DNA of 50,022 bases, from the NCBI GenBank assembly GCA_003142575.1, contig PLMS01000111.1, positions 3,637 to 53,658 of the forward strand. Direction: 5' to 3'. The first letter of the stretch is position 1. Each line of letters begins with the position of its first letter. The position numbers and the translations under genes are program-made. Source of the DNA: Ignavibacteriota bacterium. GTDB taxonomy: Bacteria > Bacteroidota > Ignavibacteria > UBA10030. The notes beneath the pieces were generated by a model, which saw nothing but the letters and a program-made list of their open reading frames with translations, was not told the origin of the DNA and ran no database searches. Shown here piece after piece: positions 46,786 to 50,022 of the stretch.

Positions 46786-49578
46786 ATGATAAACCAAACA
46801 CCTGAACAACATGCGCGTGATTTAATCGACAAGCAGCTTACTGCTTCGGGTTGGGTTGTACAAAGCAAAGATAAAATCAATCTGGGGGCAGGTGTGGGCG
46901 TTGCAGTTCGGGAATATCAAACGGATATTGGCCCCGCCGATTATATTCTTTTTGTGAACAAGAAACCGGTTGGTGTTATTGAAGCCAAGCGAAAAGAAGA
47001 AGGCATACATTTAACTGTTCATGAAACACAGACAGAAGATTATGCGACTTCAAAACTGAAATACCTGCACAATGAACCGCTCGTGTTTTTGTACGAAAGC
47101 ACCGGTGATGTTACCCGATTTACAGATTATACCGACCCTAAACCCCGCTCACGTGAAGTGTTCTCTTTCCATCGCCCCGAGACGTTTAGCGATTGTATAC
47201 AACGAGGTTCCTCGCTACGCAAACGATTATTGAGCTTGCCCGCTTTGCCTACGGAAGGATTGCGCGAATGTCAGATACGAGCAATTAACAATCTGGAGGT
47301 ATCATTTAAGGAAAACCGTCCCCGCGCGCTGATACAAATGGCAACCGGATCGGGCAAGACATTTACGGCAATTACCTCCGTGTATCGCTTGCTTAAATAT
47401 GCCGGAGCCAAGCGCATCCTCTTCTTAGTCGATACAAAAAACTTAGGTGAACAAGCCGAACAGGAATTTCTAGCGTACCAGCCAAATGACGACAATCGCA
47501 GATTCACCGAGTTGTATAACGTTCAGCGATTACGAAGCAATTTCGTTCCGGGTGACGCGCAGGTGTGCATCAGCACCATTCAACGGTTGTATTCGATATT
47601 AAAAGAAACAGAATTAGATGAAAGCGCTGAAGAGCAAAATCCGAACGAGCGTAAGTTCCAGCCGAAAGAACCCGTGCCCGTTGTCTACAACGGAAAAGTG
47701 CCGATAGAGTTTTTTGATTTCATCGTGATCGATGAATGCCATCGCAGCATTTACAATTTGTGGAAACAGGTGCTTGATTATTTCGACAGCTTCCTGATTG
47801 GACTTACGGCAACACCTGACAACAGGACATTCGGGTTCTTCAATCAAAATATCGTGAGCGAATACACACACGAAGAAGCCGTAATGGACGGCGTGAATGT
47901 CGGCAGCGATGTTTTTATTATCGAAACCGATATTTCCAAAAAAGGAAGCGTTGTCTGGAAAGGACAGTATGTTGATCATCGTGATAAATTGACCCGCAAG
48001 AAACGCTGGATGCAATCGGATGAGGATGTGACGTACTCGGCAAAGCAGTTGGATGACACGGTTGTGAACACTAATCAGATCCGCCTTATTGTTAAAACTC
48101 TGAAAGAACATTTCCCTGAAATATTCCCTGAACGGTTTGATACTGACGGCAAGTTTGAAGTTCCGAAAACGCTTATATTTGCAAAGTCCGATTCGCATGC
48201 CGATGATATTATCCAGATTGTGAGGGAAGAATTTGCGGAAGAAAATAAATTCTGCAAGAAGATCACCTACACCGCGGATGATCCAAAAAGTGTACTCAGG
48301 CAATTCCGCCTCGACTATTATCCGCGTATAGCCGTCACTGTGGATATGATCGCAACGGGAACCGATGTGCGCCCGCTGGAGTGTTTGTTCTTTATGCGCG
48401 ATGTGAAAAGCCGCAACTATTTTGAGCAGATGAAAGGGCGCGGAACGCGGACCATTACTTTAGACGAATTGAAGAAAGTAACACCAAGCGCAAAATACAC
48501 CAAGGACCATTTTGTGATTGTGGATGCCATCGGTGTTACAAAAAGTTTAAAGACCGACAGCCGTCCGCTAGAAAAGAAACCTTCCGTGCCGTTAAAAGAT
48601 CTGCTTGGCGCGGTTGCGGTAGGGGCACGGGACGAAGACTTGTTCACTTCGCTTGCAAACCGTTTGATACGGCTTGAAAAACAAATCAGCGAATCAGAAC
48701 GGACACTGGTGGTCGAAAAAACACTGGGAAAATCTCTTGCACAAATAGCAAAAGAATTACTCCATGCCTACAATCCTGATGTGGTGGAAGAGTTAGAAGA
48801 AAAAGTAAAGAAGAGCATGCCGGGAGAATCTCCGGTTGCAATTGAATCCGCAATTCGACAAAAACATTCTGCAATTATAGAAGAAGCGGCAAAAGTGTTT
48901 ACGGGAGAATTAAATGCCTACATCGAAAATGTTCGCAAGACGCAAGAGCAGCTGATCGATACGATTAATCCGGATAAAATTACTGCTGTTGGCTGGGATG
49001 GGCAGAATAAAGCGATGGCGAATGAGTTGATACAGGAGTTTACCGCGTGGATAGATGCGCACAAGAATGAAATTATCGCATTGCAGATTTTCTATAACCA
49101 GCCGTATCGCAGGCGCGAGTTGACGTATGCGATGATCAAAGAAGTCTCGGACAAGCTGAAAAGCGATAAACCTGCGCTGGAGCCGCTGCGGTTGTGGAGT
49201 GCGTACGAACAGCAGGAAAATCCTCTTGCAGGTTCTGCTCAGAGTAGTTCGCCAAAGACGGAATTGATTGCGCTCGTTTCCCTCTTGCGCAAAGTGACCG
49301 GCATTGATAAAGTTCTTTCTCTGTACGATAAAACGGTTGATAAGAATTTCCAGGAATGGGTTTTTAAAAAGCAGGCGGGCGCTCTCAAGTTTACGGAAGA
49401 GCAAATGCAGTGGCTGAGAATGATTAAAGACTATGTGGCGACCAGTTTTCATATTGAGAAAGACGATTTTGCATTGTCTCCTTTTGGAGATAACGGCGGA
49501 TTGGGAAGAATGTGGGAGTTATTTGGCGAAAAGACAGATGAGATTATTAACGAATTGAATGAGACGTTGGCGGCATAA
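46786..49578 (+). CDS. hsdR: Type I restriction endonuclease subunit R
   Basis: GVIEAKR nuclease motif, ALIQMATGSGKTFTAITSVYRLL (Walker A), VIDECHRSIY (DECH), LTATPDNR, IAVTVDMIATGTDVRPLECLFFMRDVKSRNYFEQMKGRGTR. ATG at 46786 preferred over ORF-track 46765. Confidence 0.94.
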   Translation: MINQTPEQHARDLIDKQLTASGWVVQSKDKINLGAGVGVAVREYQTDIGPADYILFVNKKPVGVIEAKRKEEGIHLTVHETQTEDYATSKLKYLHNEPLVFLYESTGDVTRFTDYTDPKPRSREVFSFHRPETFSDCIQRGSSLRKRLLSLPALPTEGLRECQIRAINNLEVSFKENRPRALIQMATGSGKTFTAITSVYRLLKYAGAKRILFLVDTKNLGEQAEQEFLAYQPNDDNRRFTELYNVQRLRSNFVPGDAQVCISTIQRLYSILKETELDESAEEQNPNERKFQPKEPVPVVYNGKVPIEFFDFIVIDECHRSIYNLWKQVLDYFDSFLIGLTATPDNRTFGFFNQNIVSEYTHEEAVMDGVNVGSDVFIIETDISKKGSVVWKGQYVDHRDKLTRKKRWMQSDEDVTYSAKQLDDTVVNTNQIRLIVKTLKEHFPEIFPERFDTDGKFEVPKTLIFAKSDSHADDIIQIVREEFAEENKFCKKITYTADDPKSVLRQFRLDYYPRIAVTVDMIATGTDVRPLECLFFMRDVKSRNYFEQMKGRGTRTITLDELKKVTPSAKYTKDHFVIVDAIGVTKSLKTDSRPLEKKPSVPLKDLLGAVAVGARDEDLFTSLANRLIRLEKQISESERTLVVEKTLGKSLAQIAKELLHAYNPDVVEELEEKVKKSMPGESPVAIESAIRQKHSAIIEEAAKVFTGELNAYIENVRKTQEQLIDTINPDKITAVGWDGQNKAMANELIQEFTAWIDAHKNEIIALQIFYNQPYRRRELTYAMIKEVSDKLKSDKPALEPLRLWSAYEQQENPLAGSAQSSSPKTELIALVSLLRKVTGIDKVLSLYDKTVDKNFQEWVFKKQAGALKFTEEQMQWLRMIKDYVATSFHIEKDDFALSPFGDNGGLGRMWELFGEKTDEIINELNETLAA

Positions 49579-49579
49579 G

Positions 49580-50022
49580 ATGATTGAAGAGAATGAATTA
49601 CCCAAAGCGTGGAAACTTGTAAAACTTCGAGAAGTCCTTTCTGCCCTTGAAAGTGGTAAAAGACCTAAAGGTGGTGTACAAAGGATTGAATCAGGAATAC
49701 CAAGTATTGGAGCCGAACACTTAAATAATGAAGGAGGTTTTAAATTTTCAAAAATAAAATTCGTTCCAAAAGAATTTGCTGATTCTATGCAAAGAGGTAA
49801 AATACGCTTAAATGATATCATCGTCGTAAAAGATGGAGCAACAACAGGTAAAACGAGTTTTGTAGGAAAAGATTATCCCTTTGATAATTCTGTTATCAAT
49901 GAACATGTATTTATTTGTAGGGCTGCTGAAAATGCAGACTCCAAATACATTTTCTACAATATGTTTTCTGAAAAAGGAAAGAATCAAATCCTTGAAGACT
50001 TCAGAGGCGCCGCCCAAGGAGG
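49580..50022 (+). CDS. hsdS: Type I restriction specificity subunit S (partial, runs off window)
   Basis: Translated by hand: MIEENELPKAWKLVKLREVLSALESGKRPKGGVQRIESGIPSIGAEHLNNEGGFKFSKIKFVP...LNDIIVVKDGATTGKTSFV...; missing from the ORF track because no stop lies in the window. Confidence 0.88.
   Translation, partial: MIEENELPKAWKLVKLREVLSALESGKRPKGGVQRIESGIPSIGAEHLNNEGGFKFSKIKFVPKEFADSMQRGKIRLNDIIVVKDGATTGKTSFVGKDYPFDNSVINEHVFICRAAENADSKYIFYNMFSEKGKNQILEDFRGAAQG

Noticed and set aside
1-50022. tRNA, rRNA or transposase genes
   Set aside because: None recognised by eye in intergenic regions; a tRNAscan/Infernal run would be needed for certainty, but most spacers are too short.

Overview
The window is a GC-moderate bacterial chromosome segment. 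Gene content (HPr kinase, Reg_prop sensors, mqn-type genes, possible TTG-N20-TAnnTT promoters) suggests an FCB-group organism such as Ignavibacteria/Chlorobi/Bacteroidota; this lineage call is inference. About 0-37.8 kb is dense, mostly + strand housekeeping: recO (partial), htrA, aroC, two large beta-propeller sensor proteins, an HNH protein, trpS, scpA, scpB, an rluB-like gene, malQ, lysS, an S41 protease, DUF3108, gamma-CA, an MBL-fold protein, ybeY, smg/DUF494, topA (split by one in-frame TGA), xerC/D, hpf, hprK, an M23 peptidase, DUF2795, a BamA-like protein, holB, metG and a UbiA-family prenyltransferase. About 37.9-50 kb is accessory: a TIR-like (PF10137-type) protein abutting a truncated, frameshifted mqnC remnant, a secreted PLD-family protein, a SemiSWEET, a Tat/Fe-S aldo-keto reductase, a DUF6599-like protein, a proline-rich lipoprotein and the start of a type I R-M locus (hsdR, partial hsdS). 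This region is punctuated by three copies of a composite palindromic intergenic repeat. The best candidates for something new are the stand-alone TIR-like protein at the mqnC scar, the in-frame TGA in topA, the composite repeat (which contains the PLD start codon), a possible ~80-nt terminated transcript upstream of the hybrid sensor kinase, and the propeller protein that has a Cys-rich tail instead of a kinase. No rRNA, tRNA, CRISPR array or transposase was recognised. All assignments come from reading motifs; no database search was run.
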